Below, in pieces: positions 7,817-16,665 of a DNA stretch of 64,000 nucleotides. Source of the DNA: Paenibacillus auburnensis. GTDB taxonomy: Bacteria > Bacillota > Bacilli > Paenibacillales > Paenibacillaceae. The position numbers were made by a program, and so were the translations under genes. A model generated the notes under the pieces. That model was not told where the DNA came from. It saw only the letters and a list, made by a program, of their open reading frames with translations, and made no database searches. Within the stretch, counting starts at the first letter, position 1, and each line of letters starts with the position of its first letter. Location of the stretch: positions 2,170,001 through 2,234,000 of the forward strand of contig NZ_CAKMMG010000001.1 of the NCBI RefSeq assembly GCF_927798115.1. Direction: 5' to 3'.

Positions 7817-9037
7817 TTAGTTCTGTAATCTGGACTCTATTTCAGACATGATTTCCCCGAGAGTACTATTCGCCAAGTCGATGCCTGTAAGGCTTATATT
7901 CTGCTCAATTGCGGATTTATAGATTAACGAGGCTGCAGCACCTTCCCAGGAGAGAGCCCCGGTCAACACGCTGTCCTTCACAAAAATTCTGGTGTACACG
8001 CCGTTAACCACGGCTGAAACCGTCTGGTCGCATTGACTCTCATCGGTATTGCCGATGGAGAACAATGAGATGCCAAAAGCGTTGAACAAGGTGACCGGTA
8101 TGGACTTGCGGTAAGCAGCGGGCTGCGCGGCAGCCATGTTGCCTCCGGCAACCTTCCCCTGCTCCATGGCACCGCCCCATAAGCCTTCGACCTGGCCGTC
8201 CAGTTCGGCAAGATCTCCGGCCGCGTAGATATGCGGAGCACTTGTCTCCAGATGGGTGTTCACAACCACGCCGGAGCGTGTGCGGATCCCTGTTTCTTTT
8301 ACAAGAGCAGTATTAGGAACGATGCCTATAGAGTACACCACATGCTCGCAGGGTATTGCCGCCATGTCGTCAAGGGTCACGCCGGAGACAACGTCCGTTC
8401 CATTAATTGAGGTTACTCCGCGATGAAGTTTAACCTGCACACCAGCCTCTTCCAGGGTCAAACGCAGCTGCTCTGAGGAAGCTTCATCCAGCTGTCTGGC
8501 CATCAGCCGCGGGGCTGCTTCTACTATAGTTATTTGATAGCCGGCTTCATGCAGTGCCCAGGCCGTCTCCAGCCCCTGAACCCCTCCGCCGATAACAACG
8601 ATTCGTTGTCCGCTTGTGAGGCTTGCTTTTAGTGCGTCGGCGTCCCCTAACTCACGGATCGTGTGGACATTCTTCAGTCCAGCTCCCTCCACCGTAAGCG
8701 CCCGGTTTCTCGCACCCATGCAGAGCAGCAGCTTATGGTATGAGGTCAGCTTACCGTCTGCGGTCTCCACCTGCTGCCGCTCCGGATGGATGGACATAAC
8801 CCGGCTCGAGGTCTGAAGGGAGATCCGGTTGTCCCGGTACCACTTCTCCTTCTTGATCAGCACCTTCTCGCTGTGCAGGTCGCTGAACAAACCTTTGGTC
8901 AGCTTGATCCGGTTATACGGCAGATGCTCTTCCTCGCCAAAGATCGTGATTTCTGACTCCGCATCCTGATCACGGATCGCCTTGGCGGCATGAACTGCCG
9001 CGACTCCGCTTCCGACAATGACGTAATGTTTAGGCAT
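7817..9037 (-). CDS. NAD(P)H:rubredoxin oxidoreductase-like flavoprotein
   Basis: 406 residues of the pyridine-nucleotide disulfide oxidoreductase fold without redox cysteines. The FAD dinucleotide motif is at the N-terminus (VIVGSGVAAVHAA), the NAD(P)H motif VVIGGGVQGLETA is near 147, and the FAD-closing YAAGDLAEL is near 271. The family includes rubredoxin reductases and the N-terminal half of NirB. Lying 12 bp after the flavodiiron gene and 27 bp before rubredoxin, it is best read as the reductase of that chain. Confidence 0.88.
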   Translation of the reverse strand: MPKHYVIVGSGVAAVHAAKAIRDQDAESEITIFGEEEHLPYNRIKLTKGLFSDLHSEKVLIKKEKWYRDNRISLQTSSRVMSIHPERQQVETADGKLTSYHKLLLCMGARNRALTVEGAGLKNVHTIRELGDADALKASLTSGQRIVVIGGGVQGLETAWALHEAGYQITIVEAAPRLMARQLDEASSEQLRLTLEEAGVQVKLHRGVTSINGTDVVSGVTLDDMAAIPCEHVVYSIGIVPNTALVKETGIRTRSGVVVNTHLETSAPHIYAAGDLAELDGQVEGLWGGAMEQGKVAGGNMAAAQPAAYRKSIPVTLFNAFGISLFSIGNTDESQCDQTVSAVVNGVYTRIFVKDSVLTGALSWEGAAASLIYKSAIEQNISLTGIDLANSTLGEIMSEIESRLQN

Positions 9038-9049
9038 ATCAGTACCCCC

Positions 9050-10288
9050 TTAGAATGAGCTCAGCAGCAGATCGGAAACAAAATCAGCAGCATTTTTGAT
9101 TTTCTGTGTCTTATCAGTATCTTTTGGCGAGAACCGGACCCGGATAGGGAACTCCACATGTGTCATTCCGGTTGACTTGATTACCTCGGATGTACTTTGT
9201 ACTGTCATATTGGTTCCGTTCAAATAGTCCTGAATCACCTCAATGGCTTCACCGCTCCAGCCGTAAGAGCCAAATGCCGCTGCAAGCTTGCCTTCCAGAT
9301 TCATTTGCTGCAGCTCTTTCAGCAGGGGCTCCAGGTTACCGATCATGTCTGCATAACGGGTCGAGCTGCCGATAAAGACGGCATCCGCTGCGGCGATACT
9401 GTCCAGAATCTCTGACATGCCGCTTTTTTCCGCATCCCAGACTGCTGTTTCAATCCCGTTTGCCTGCAGGGTATTCTGCAGAATGCCGGCCATTTTTTTG
9501 GTGTTGTTTTTGAGTGTTGTGTACACGATAGCTGCTTTTTTGCCCTGTGTCGTCTCACGGCTCAGCTCGGCGTACAAATCAATATATTTGCGGACATCTT
9601 CCCGGATAATAAATCCGTGCGAAGGGGCGATCATTTCGATTTCCAGATCCTTAACAGCTTCAATCAGCGTTCTTACATATCTTCTGTGCGGATGGATAAT
9701 GGCATTATAGTAACCCTTGAAGTCCTCTGTAATGTCGAACCCGGCTTCATCGCTGAACAGCTTCCCGACAGCAACATGTGTGCTGAATATATCGCAAGGG
9801 AACAGGATTTTGTCTTCCACACAATACGTAATCATCGTCTCTGCGGTATGAAGGTACGGCGTTTCTTTGAACAGCAGCGTCTTGCCGCCAATATCCAGCG
9901 TATCTCCATCCTTCACAACCAGGAAGTTGCGGGCATGAAGCTTGTACATTTCCTGAAGCTCTGGCACAGCAATCTCTGTGCAGACAATCGTGGCGTTAGC
10001 CGCCCGGGAAGCCAGTGCTGCAAGTCCGCCGGAATGATCAGGTTCGGTATGGTTGATTACAATGTATGAAATGTCCAAAGGATCGATCAGCTTTTCCATC
10101 TGGTCCGCATATTCCCGGCCAAATTCCATATCCACGGTATCGATAACGGTCGGCTTGCCGGTTTTCAGCAGGTATGAATTATAGGTGGTTCCTTTACTCA
10201 GTACAAGACGGTGGAAGGGAACCTCCCGGTTGTCGATTTTGCCTACCCAATACGTATCTTTTGCAATCTTAATTTCAGTGTTGTTCAT
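9050..10288 (-). CDS. Flavodiiron protein (O2/NO reductase)
   Basis: Reduces O2 to water or NO to N2O in the cytosol with electrons from rubredoxin. 412 residues: a metallo-beta-lactamase domain with His80, Glu82, Asp84, His85 (NHTEPDHSGG), a further His in PYLHTAETM and Asp in PCDIFSTH, then a flavodoxin domain from about 255 (IVYTTLKNNTKKMA). The start at 10288 has AGGAGG 8 bases ahead; an upstream ATG at 10330 is less likely. It is first in the flavodiiron-reductase-rubredoxin operon. Whether O2 or NO is the main substrate cannot be told, though the nsrR/hmp surroundings favour NO. Confidence 0.95.
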   Translation of the reverse strand: MNNTEIKIAKDTYWVGKIDNREVPFHRLVLSKGTTYNSYLLKTGKPTVIDTVDMEFGREYADQMEKLIDPLDISYIVINHTEPDHSGGLAALASRAANATIVCTEIAVPELQEMYKLHARNFLVVKDGDTLDIGGKTLLFKETPYLHTAETMITYCVEDKILFPCDIFSTHVAVGKLFSDEAGFDITEDFKGYYNAIIHPHRRYVRTLIEAVKDLEIEMIAPSHGFIIREDVRKYIDLYAELSRETTQGKKAAIVYTTLKNNTKKMAGILQNTLQANGIETAVWDAEKSGMSEILDSIAAADAVFIGSSTRYADMIGNLEPLLKELQQMNLEGKLAAAFGSYGWSGEAIEVIQDYLNGTNMTVQSTSEVIKSTGMTHVEFPIRVRFSPKDTDKTQKIKNAADFVSDLLLSSF

Positions 10289-10305
10289 CTGTTTGCCCTC
10301 CTGAT

Positions 10306-10320
10306 TGATAATGTTTATCA
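10306..10320. promoter_or_regulatory. Palindrome in the flavodiiron leader
   Basis: TGATAA-TGT-TTATCA is a perfect 6-3-6 dyad lying 18-32 bases upstream of the start codon, just ahead of the ribosome site. It could be an operator. It does not fit the Fnr spacing (TTGAT-N4-ATCAA). Confidence 0.35.
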
Positions 10321-10371
10321 GCAACCTCATTCTATAATGGCCGCCAATTCAAAAGGAGGATTTGAATCAAA

Positions 10372-10388
10372 TTTTGAAAGTTTCAAAA
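10372..10388. promoter_or_regulatory. 17-bp palindrome upstream of the flavodiiron operon
   Basis: TTTTGAAA-G-TTTCAAAA is a perfect dyad about 47 bp upstream of a TATAGA -10-like hexamer (10336-10331). The position suits an activator or repressor; the protein is unknown. Confidence 0.35.
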
Positions 10389-10487
10389 ACAGATGTCCAT
10401 AACCTGAATATACACTATGGCTGAAAATGCGTTATGCGTCTGGTCACCTTAGGTGCCGGAAGTTATTGGATTCACATCTTGCAATAG

Positions 10488-10517
10488 CAAAAAGGAGGGG
10501 CATCTAAGCCCCTCCTT
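10488..10517 (-). terminator. Terminator of the ABC exporter operon
   Basis: The 9-bp perfect stem CCCCTCCTT / AAGGAGGGG (10517-10509 with 10500-10492) is followed on the minus strand by TTTTTG. It lies 27 bp after the last exporter gene. Confidence 0.85.
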
Positions 10518-10543
10518 AGGAATGCTGGCGCTGCCAGACACCG

Positions 10544-12409
10544 TTAGCTTGCAGTCCCCTGCACCAGCTGATTCTGATACATCTCGAAGTAGAACCCCTT
10601 ACGGGACATCAGCTCTTCGTGTGTGCCCCGCTCGGTAATCTCCCCGTTCTGGACTACGAGAATTGCATCTGCCTCGCGGATCGTACTGAGCCGGTGAGCA
10701 ATAACGAAGCTGGTCCGCCCCTTCATCAGCGTCTTCATCGCCTCTTGGATATGCAGCTCCGTTCTCGTATCCACGTTGCTCGTTGCCTCATCCAGAATCA
10801 GAATGGCGGGACTGGCCAGCACAGCCCGGGCGATCGTCAGCAGCTGCCGTTGTCCCTGGCTTAAGTTCCCGCCTTCGGCGTTCAAGTACGTATCATAGCC
10901 GTCCGGTAGCTTCCGGATGAACACATCGGCATTCGCGAGCCGCGCCGCTTCCTCGACTTCCCGGTCAGTAGCACCGAGGCGCCCGTAGCGGATGTTATCA
11001 CGGATCGTCCCGGAGAATACATAAGCATCCTGCAGTACGAGGCCGATCTGCTCTCTTAGCACCCTTTTGTCAAAATCATTAATATCTTCCCCGTCAATGA
11101 GAATCCGGCCCGACTGGATATCATAGAACCGGGTCAATAGGTTGATAATCGTGGTTTTCCCTGCGCCTGTCGGACCCACGAGCGCCAGCACCTGGCCGGG
11201 CTCTGCATGTAGCGAGAGATTGTTCAGCACAGGCACATCCGGTTTATAGCCAAAGCCGACCTGCTCGAACACGACCTCGCCCCTGATGCGGCGCTCCTCT
11301 CCGGTCTCTGGCTCCTGCCCCATCTCGGGCTCCAGATCCATCACTTCAAATACGCGCTCCGCTCCGGCAATGGCGGATTGAAGCAGATTGTATTGATTGG
11401 CCAACTGGTTAATCGGCTGGCTGAACTGGGTGGAATAATTCAAAAAGCTGACAATGATCCCGATAGTAATGAGTTCATGGTAGGCAAAAATGCCGCCGGA
11501 TACCGCAATGACTACAAAGGTTAAATTGCGCATCGAGTTCATCAAAGGACCGACGGAACCGGAAAAACTCTGCGCCTTCACCCCGACTGCCCGCAATCGT
11601 TCGTTGATGGTCCGGAATTGTTCAACCGACTCTGCTTCTCTACCGAACACCTTAATGACCTTCAAGCCTGAGATGTTCTCCTGCACGAATCCGTTCACTT
11701 CTCCAAGAAGCTGCTGCTGCTCCGAGAAGAAGCGGCGGGTATGCTTAGTTATTTTTTTAATGGTGAACGTAATAACCGGAACAGTAAGAATCGTAATGAG
11801 CGTCATCCAGACGCTTAGGCTGAGCATCATGACAAGGCTGCCCACCAGCATAAGAACGCTGGCAATCAGCTGGACAACGGTTTGATTCAGCGTATTCGAG
11901 ACGTTGGAGATATCGTTGACTGCTCTGCTCATCAGCTCACCGTGTGTCCGTTGATCAAAGAACGACACCGGCAGCCGCTGATATTGCCCGAACAAATCCT
12001 GCCGCATATTCTGCACAGTATTCTGGGACAGGCTTGAGGCCATGTACTGCTGGACCCACGTGAAGAACGCGCCTAGCGCGTACACTCCGAACAGAATCAG
12101 CCCCATACGCACCATCCCGTCAAAATGCCCCGGAACAATATAGTCGTCGAACAGCTTGCCGATCATATAGGGTCCGATGAGTGCAAGGCCGGTCGTTAAA
12201 ACCGTACAAAGAATAACCCAGAAGAGCGCCCGCCGCTCCAGCCGCAGATAACCTCCGATTCTCCGCAGAGTTCCGGCTGTATCCTTCGATCTTACCTTGG
12301 GCACGCCCCCATGAATATGACCCGATCCCGGGCGGAAGCCCATCTGGTCGATTTTTTGCGGCATAGTACTCTGGCTGGAAGAATTGGAAGACGGATTGCT
12401 AGCCGACAT
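10544..12409 (-). CDS. Heterodimeric ABC exporter, larger subunit (catalytic ATP site)
   Basis: A 621-residue half-transporter: an N-terminal extension of about 45 residues, six membrane helices (about 58-340) and an ATPase domain with Walker A GPTGAGKTT, signature LSQGQ and Walker B ILILDEATSNVD with the catalytic Glu. The partner subunit has Asp in place of that Glu. The partner's Walker motifs and this LSQGQ would form the degenerate site, while this subunit's Walker motifs and the partner's LSGGQ form the active one, as in BmrCD and YfiBC. The start overlaps the upstream gene by 11 bp, with AAGGAGGAGG before it. The substrate is probably a drug or lipid-like compound but cannot be told. 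Confidence 0.92.
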   Translation of the reverse strand: MSASNPSSNSSSQSTMPQKIDQMGFRPGSGHIHGGVPKVRSKDTAGTLRRIGGYLRLERRALFWVILCTVLTTGLALIGPYMIGKLFDDYIVPGHFDGMVRMGLILFGVYALGAFFTWVQQYMASSLSQNTVQNMRQDLFGQYQRLPVSFFDQRTHGELMSRAVNDISNVSNTLNQTVVQLIASVLMLVGSLVMMLSLSVWMTLITILTVPVITFTIKKITKHTRRFFSEQQQLLGEVNGFVQENISGLKVIKVFGREAESVEQFRTINERLRAVGVKAQSFSGSVGPLMNSMRNLTFVVIAVSGGIFAYHELITIGIIVSFLNYSTQFSQPINQLANQYNLLQSAIAGAERVFEVMDLEPEMGQEPETGEERRIRGEVVFEQVGFGYKPDVPVLNNLSLHAEPGQVLALVGPTGAGKTTIINLLTRFYDIQSGRILIDGEDINDFDKRVLREQIGLVLQDAYVFSGTIRDNIRYGRLGATDREVEEAARLANADVFIRKLPDGYDTYLNAEGGNLSQGQRQLLTIARAVLASPAILILDEATSNVDTRTELHIQEAMKTLMKGRTSFVIAHRLSTIREADAILVVQNGEITERGTHEELMSRKGFYFEMYQNQLVQGTAS

Positions 12410-14144
12410 AAGGCACCTCCTCCTTGCCGAATTGAGAGCGGTAGATTTCTTGATAAACCCCGCAGCTCTTCATTAATTCTTCATGAGTTCCTCTGCCTGC
12501 GATCGCCCCTTCATCAATGACAAGGATCTCCTGCGCGTCGACCACGGACGAAATCCGCTGGGCAATCAGGAACGTGATGGTGTCTTTCATGACATGGCTC
12601 AAGGCCGTGCGGAGCTGTCTCTCCGTCTTCGAATCGAGCGCACTCATGCTGTCATCCATAATTAGAATGGGCGGCTTAACGAGCAGCGCCCGGGCAATAG
12701 AGATCCGCTGCTTCTGTCCCCCGGACAGATTCACACCCTTCTGGCCCAGCATCGTATCATACCCTCCGGGCAGCCTGCTGATAAAATCATGAGCTTGTGC
12801 GGTCCTGGCCGCGTCTTCAACTTCCGCTTGCGTAGCCTCCGGTTTGCCAAAGGCAATATTGTCACGGATCGTTCCGGTGAACAGGAAGGATTCCTGAAGA
12901 ATCATCCCGATCCTCCGTCTTAGTTCAAGGAGCGGAAGCCCGCGGATGTCCTGTCCGTCCATCTGAATGGAGCCTGACGTGACATCATACAGCCGGGGAA
13001 TGAGCTGGACGAGCGTTGTTTTGCCGGACCCCGTAGCCCCGATAATCGCAACGGTCTCTCCGCGGCGCGCTTCAATGTTAATATTCTGCAGCACCAGATC
13101 CTTGGGATCAGACGATCCGTTATAGGAAAAACACACCTGCGATAGCTTAACCTGCCGCCCAGACAGGGAAAGGTCCTTCTGCGGTGCCGCATCTTCAATG
13201 TGGGGCCGCGTTGCCAACACTTCCTGAATACGCTTCGCCGATACGCCCGCCTGTGAGACATTCATCAGCAGCGCGCTTACCATAATCAGGGAGGACAAAA
13301 CCTGGACAACGTAATTCACAAAAGCTACCAGATCCCCAGCCTGAACGGAACCGATCGACACCTGATTTCCGCCATACAACAGGACGGTAACCAGACAGGC
13401 ATTCATGATAAGCGTCACGATCGGCGAGTTCAGCGCGATAAACCGTGCTGCCCGTATGGATACCTGCGTATAATCCAAGTTGACCTCTCGAAACCGCTGG
13501 GTTTCATAGCCGGTCCGGACGAACGCTTTTACCACCCGGATGCCGGCAAGGTTCTCCTGAATTTTCGTATTCACAGCATCCAGCTTACTCTGCACCGTTG
13601 AAAAAATCGGCGTTGAGAAGCGGATCAATACGACTAGGACTGCAATCAGGACGATAAGCGTACCTAGCAGGATAAGTCCCAGTCTTAAATTAATGATCAG
13701 CGCCATGACCACACTGCCGATTAGCAGACTCGGCGCCCGGACAAGACCTTGAAGCCCCATCTGCAGCAGATTCTGCACTTGAACGACATCACTGGTCATA
13801 CGGGTCATAAGCGATCCCGATTTGAAGGTATCCACATTCTCGAACGAGAAGGTCTGCACCTTCGTAAAAAGCGCCTCACGGATATCGGCACCGAAGTTCT
13901 GGGAGGCACGGCTGGCAAAAACGTTGCACAAGACGCCTGTCACCAGTCCGAGCCCGGCCACCGTAAGCATCGTAAAACCTGTACGCTCAATCACACTGAA
14001 ATTACGAACTACGATCCCGAAATCAACGATATGTGCAGCCAAAGTAGGCTGAAGCAGATCAAAGAAGACCTCCATCATCATGAACATCGGGGCGAGAATC
14101 ATAAATTTTAAATACGGCTTCAGATAGCTTCTTAATCCCCACAT
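12399..14144 (-). CDS. Heterodimeric ABC exporter, smaller subunit (degenerate ATP site)
   Basis: A 581-residue half-transporter with six membrane helices and an ATPase domain: Walker A GATGSGKTT, signature LSGGQKQR, Walker B ILIMDDSMSALD. Asp replaces the catalytic Glu, the mark of the non-hydrolysing half of type IV heterodimeric exporters. ATG 14144 is chosen over TTG 14150 because AAGGGG has 8-base spacing to it. It follows the small 98-residue gene by 2 bp and overlaps the next subunit, so the three genes form one translationally coupled operon. Confidence 0.92.
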   Translation of the reverse strand: MWGLRSYLKPYLKFMILAPMFMMMEVFFDLLQPTLAAHIVDFGIVVRNFSVIERTGFTMLTVAGLGLVTGVLCNVFASRASQNFGADIREALFTKVQTFSFENVDTFKSGSLMTRMTSDVVQVQNLLQMGLQGLVRAPSLLIGSVVMALIINLRLGLILLGTLIVLIAVLVVLIRFSTPIFSTVQSKLDAVNTKIQENLAGIRVVKAFVRTGYETQRFREVNLDYTQVSIRAARFIALNSPIVTLIMNACLVTVLLYGGNQVSIGSVQAGDLVAFVNYVVQVLSSLIMVSALLMNVSQAGVSAKRIQEVLATRPHIEDAAPQKDLSLSGRQVKLSQVCFSYNGSSDPKDLVLQNINIEARRGETVAIIGATGSGKTTLVQLIPRLYDVTSGSIQMDGQDIRGLPLLELRRRIGMILQESFLFTGTIRDNIAFGKPEATQAEVEDAARTAQAHDFISRLPGGYDTMLGQKGVNLSGGQKQRISIARALLVKPPILIMDDSMSALDSKTERQLRTALSHVMKDTITFLIAQRISSVVDAQEILVIDEGAIAGRGTHEELMKSCGVYQEIYRSQFGKEEVPYVG

Positions 14145-14146
14145 AT

Positions 14147-14443
14147 TCAATCCCCTTCTGTGTTCTCCGGCTTAAGCTCCTCAGCTTCTCTCCCGCGGAG
14201 TTCAAAGTGCCGGGTATATTCGTCAATGATCATTTCAACCGCCTTTAGCTCTCCGAGTAAAACAGGTTTAATCTCCTGATACTCCGGTGCCTCCACCTGC
14301 TGCCTGAGCGTCGTCCGTTTGACCTCAAGCACGCTTAGAAATTCAAGTGCCCGCCCGCGGCGAAAGGTCTTCGCGCCAGGATGATGCGGCCCTTTATGTC
14401 TGCCCTCACAGTTCCGTTCCCCGTTGTCAAATGGTTCCCTCAT
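14147..14443 (-). CDS. Small basic/acidic conserved-type protein heading the ABC exporter operon
   Basis: 98 residues. A His/Lys/Arg-rich N-terminus (GRHKGPHHPGAK) precedes the segment TFRRGRALEFLSVLEVKRTTL and an amphipathic helical region ending in IIDEYTRHFEL. No confident family and no clear helix-turn-helix. AAGGAGTGATGGATC precedes the ATG. As first gene behind a perfect palindromic operator, in an operon with no other regulator, it could be a small regulatory or accessory partner of the exporter. That is inference. Confidence 0.75.
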   Translation of the reverse strand: MREPFDNGERNCEGRHKGPHHPGAKTFRRGRALEFLSVLEVKRTTLRQQVEAPEYQEIKPVLLGELKAVEMIIDEYTRHFELRGREAEELKPENTEGD

Positions 14444-14457
14444 GATCCATCACTCCT

Positions 14458-14496
14458 TATGTATACAAATGTATACATAGTGATGCGGAATGTCAA
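14458..14496 (-). promoter_or_regulatory. Promoter with a perfect 9-4-9 operator
   Basis: Minus-strand -35 TTGACA is at 14496-14491. The expected -10 falls inside TATGTATAC-N4-GTATACATA (14458-14479), a perfect inverted repeat. A repressor bound there would block the exporter operon; GntR-, MarR- or PadR-type proteins use such dyads. The regulator is not identified. Confidence 0.65.
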
Positions 14497-14519
14497 TTTT
14501 GCATCTTTATAAACATAAA

Positions 14520-14553
14520 CGGCCGTTCCCGGTAAAAATACCGGAAGCGGCCG
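14520..14553 (-). terminator. Terminator downstream of the GH115-like gene
   Basis: A 15-bp stem with mismatches (14520-14534 with 14539-14553) lies 10 bp after the stop codon at 14563. A moderate T-rich stretch (GTTTATGTTTAT) follows on the minus strand. Confidence 0.65.
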
Positions 14554-14562
14554 TGTTTAGTT

Positions 14563-16665
14563 TTATTTTGTATCAATATCCTGTGATTCCAAGAAATATG
14601 CTTTAAGCCGCCGGGCCAGCTCATCGTCCGGTAAAGGATTGCGGTGCGTATTTTCCAGATAAATATACTTTTCGGTCTCCGGCATCAAGTATTCTTTGTA
14701 CCACAGGAAGAAATCGGGGCTGTCGCCGTTCATCCGCAGTACCCGTCTTAACGTATCCATATTCTGCACCGTGCTCTCGATGTTCGTCAGCCAATCCGCC
14801 CGGTAAAAGCCGTCCCATTTCCCGTACTCGGAACCTCTTAGCACATCAAGCCCCTCCCGGTACCTCCACATGGATTCTGAGGCATAGACAAAAGCCTGCG
14901 GATAGCGCTGACGGCTGTATTCCCCGTAAGAACGGCACAGCCAGTAAAAGCCTTCGCAGCCGGACAAATGAAGCGCACCGTGGAACCGGAGCTGGTCGGC
15001 GGCTCTGCGGCTGTCTTCCCCTTCAAGTCTCCTGATGACTTCATCGCAGCGTTCAAGCCAGGCCCGCCACTTCCCGATGCCTGCTTCAAGCCGCGTCTCG
15101 AACCCCTTGACCTGCTCTGCAAAAGGTAGGTCCCCTACCGCCCAGATCAGACCCGGGTCCGGCTCAGCTTCCTTATGCTGCAGCCAGTGCCCGATAATTC
15201 TCCTCGCCGGATGATGGTAATACTCGTCTCCGGCCAGATCATCGGCATTCGGCCCATAAGGAAGCGCTGCGGCGGAATAGCTGCGGTACAGCTCCTCCAG
15301 CTCTTCACGGCCGGATGCGTAATAGCTGCTCACGAATTCACTCAAATGCTTATCTGTATCGATTTCACCTGCGGTCCACAGCTCCCGCAGAATATCCAGC
15401 GGATAGACATGAGGCCGGATGTTCCCGCAATTGACCAGCACATATTCATCCGTTCCCGCAGCAAAGGCTGTTTCCAGCTCCTGCTTCAGGAATGCGGCCG
15501 AACCCGGGAACATCGTCAAATGGTTAGATGCCTGCAAATCATGGAAGGTCACATGGTAGTACAGGCCATGTTTACCTCCGTCACCGCCAGCCGGCAAGGC
15601 AGAAACCCGCAGGTTCAGGTTATTATGCCGGCGCGAGACCATCCGGCCGTAGCCGTTATCGGCCCATACCTTAATCACATTGTCCGGCAGATCTATGTAT
15701 CCGCCTTTATACAGCTCTGAGATTTCGCCATACAGCGCTACACAGCAGACTGGGTTTTGAACCGCCGCACTGATCATCTCATACTGTCTGCGGATGACCT
15801 TGCTGATCATAGCCCCGCGCTTCTCAGAGGTGTCGAAGGAAGGATCCTCGATCCAGAACGGCTTGTCTCCCTGGCCGCGGAAGGACAACACCCAGAGTAC
15901 GTTCATGTCCTTTTGCATCTCGATCGCTTCGAGCCACAGATTTTCGAACAGCTCCGGCTCACTTTGATAGCTGGCATGTTTGCCCGGGAAGGCACGCAGG
16001 AACATTTCGGCTCCAAGCGGCTCGGCATGATGATGCGTCACCCACAGGCCCATCTCCGACGCCAGCTTGTAATGAATGCCGTCTCTGGGCAAATCGGTAC
16101 CGGGGATAACCATGTTTCCGCCGCAGCGCAGCAGCGCTTCAAATACCGGCTCCCACACTTCTCCAGTTGGCGGATAAGGTTCCTTCCAGCCGATCAGGCA
16201 CACTTCGTCATTGACGAACCAGCCCCGGTAGCGGACCTTCGGCTGCGGAGCGTCATAATCCTCGCACAGGATAACGATCTCCTCCTGCCTTTCAATCGTC
16301 TGGTCCATCCAGAACCAGAACGGCTGAATACCCAAGTATCGCCGGCTGAACTCAAGTATGCCGTAGACGATGCCCAGCTCGTCACTGCCGATGATGTTCA
16401 ACCGACTTCCGTCATCACCGGATTCAAAACGAAAACAGAACCCCTCCGGACGTGCCTCACAATGGTCCTGCTCTTCAGCCAGGCGGATATGCAGCTGCGC
16501 GGGTTCGGGTCCGTCTGTTACCCATTCGGGCTCCGAGCCGAGAACAGCCTCCAGATCCCTCGCGAGTATCCTGAGCGCATGCTTCACCGGTGAAGTTAGT
16601 ACTGGCGGTACTTGTATAAGTACCCGTCCCCGAAGCTTCAATTGTTCATTGACCTTACCACTCAC
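14563..16665 (-). CDS. GH115-type alpha-glucuronidase-like glycoside hydrolase
   Basis: 700 residues, no signal peptide, presumed cytosolic. The N-terminal alpha/beta domain (to about 140) and the YRGWFVNDE segment near 155, with LYGEISELYKGG and HVTFHDLQASNH further on, resemble family GH115, whose members remove (methyl)glucuronic acid from xylan fragments. GH115 enzymes are usually 800-1000 residues with an extra C-terminal sandwich domain; that part seems absent here, so this is a short form. The start is GTG 16665, a weak site. It is monocistronic with its own terminator. The assignment fits the xylan/arabinoxylan genes nearby but is made by eye only. Confidence 0.68.
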   Translation of the reverse strand: MSGKVNEQLKLRGRVLIQVPPVLTSPVKHALRILARDLEAVLGSEPEWVTDGPEPAQLHIRLAEEQDHCEARPEGFCFRFESGDDGSRLNIIGSDELGIVYGILEFSRRYLGIQPFWFWMDQTIERQEEIVILCEDYDAPQPKVRYRGWFVNDEVCLIGWKEPYPPTGEVWEPVFEALLRCGGNMVIPGTDLPRDGIHYKLASEMGLWVTHHHAEPLGAEMFLRAFPGKHASYQSEPELFENLWLEAIEMQKDMNVLWVLSFRGQGDKPFWIEDPSFDTSEKRGAMISKVIRRQYEMISAAVQNPVCCVALYGEISELYKGGYIDLPDNVIKVWADNGYGRMVSRRHNNLNLRVSALPAGGDGGKHGLYYHVTFHDLQASNHLTMFPGSAAFLKQELETAFAAGTDEYVLVNCGNIRPHVYPLDILRELWTAGEIDTDKHLSEFVSSYYASGREELEELYRSYSAAALPYGPNADDLAGDEYYHHPARRIIGHWLQHKEAEPDPGLIWAVGDLPFAEQVKGFETRLEAGIGKWRAWLERCDEVIRRLEGEDSRRAADQLRFHGALHLSGCEGFYWLCRSYGEYSRQRYPQAFVYASESMWRYREGLDVLRGSEYGKWDGFYRADWLTNIESTVQNMDTLRRVLRMNGDSPDFFLWYKEYLMPETEKYIYLENTHRNPLPDDELARRLKAYFLESQDIDTK

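Noticed and set aside
10306..10320. Canonical Fnr site upstream of the flavodiiron gene
   Set aside because: The arms fit TTGAT/ATCAG loosely but the spacer is 7, not 4, so it is only listed as a palindrome.
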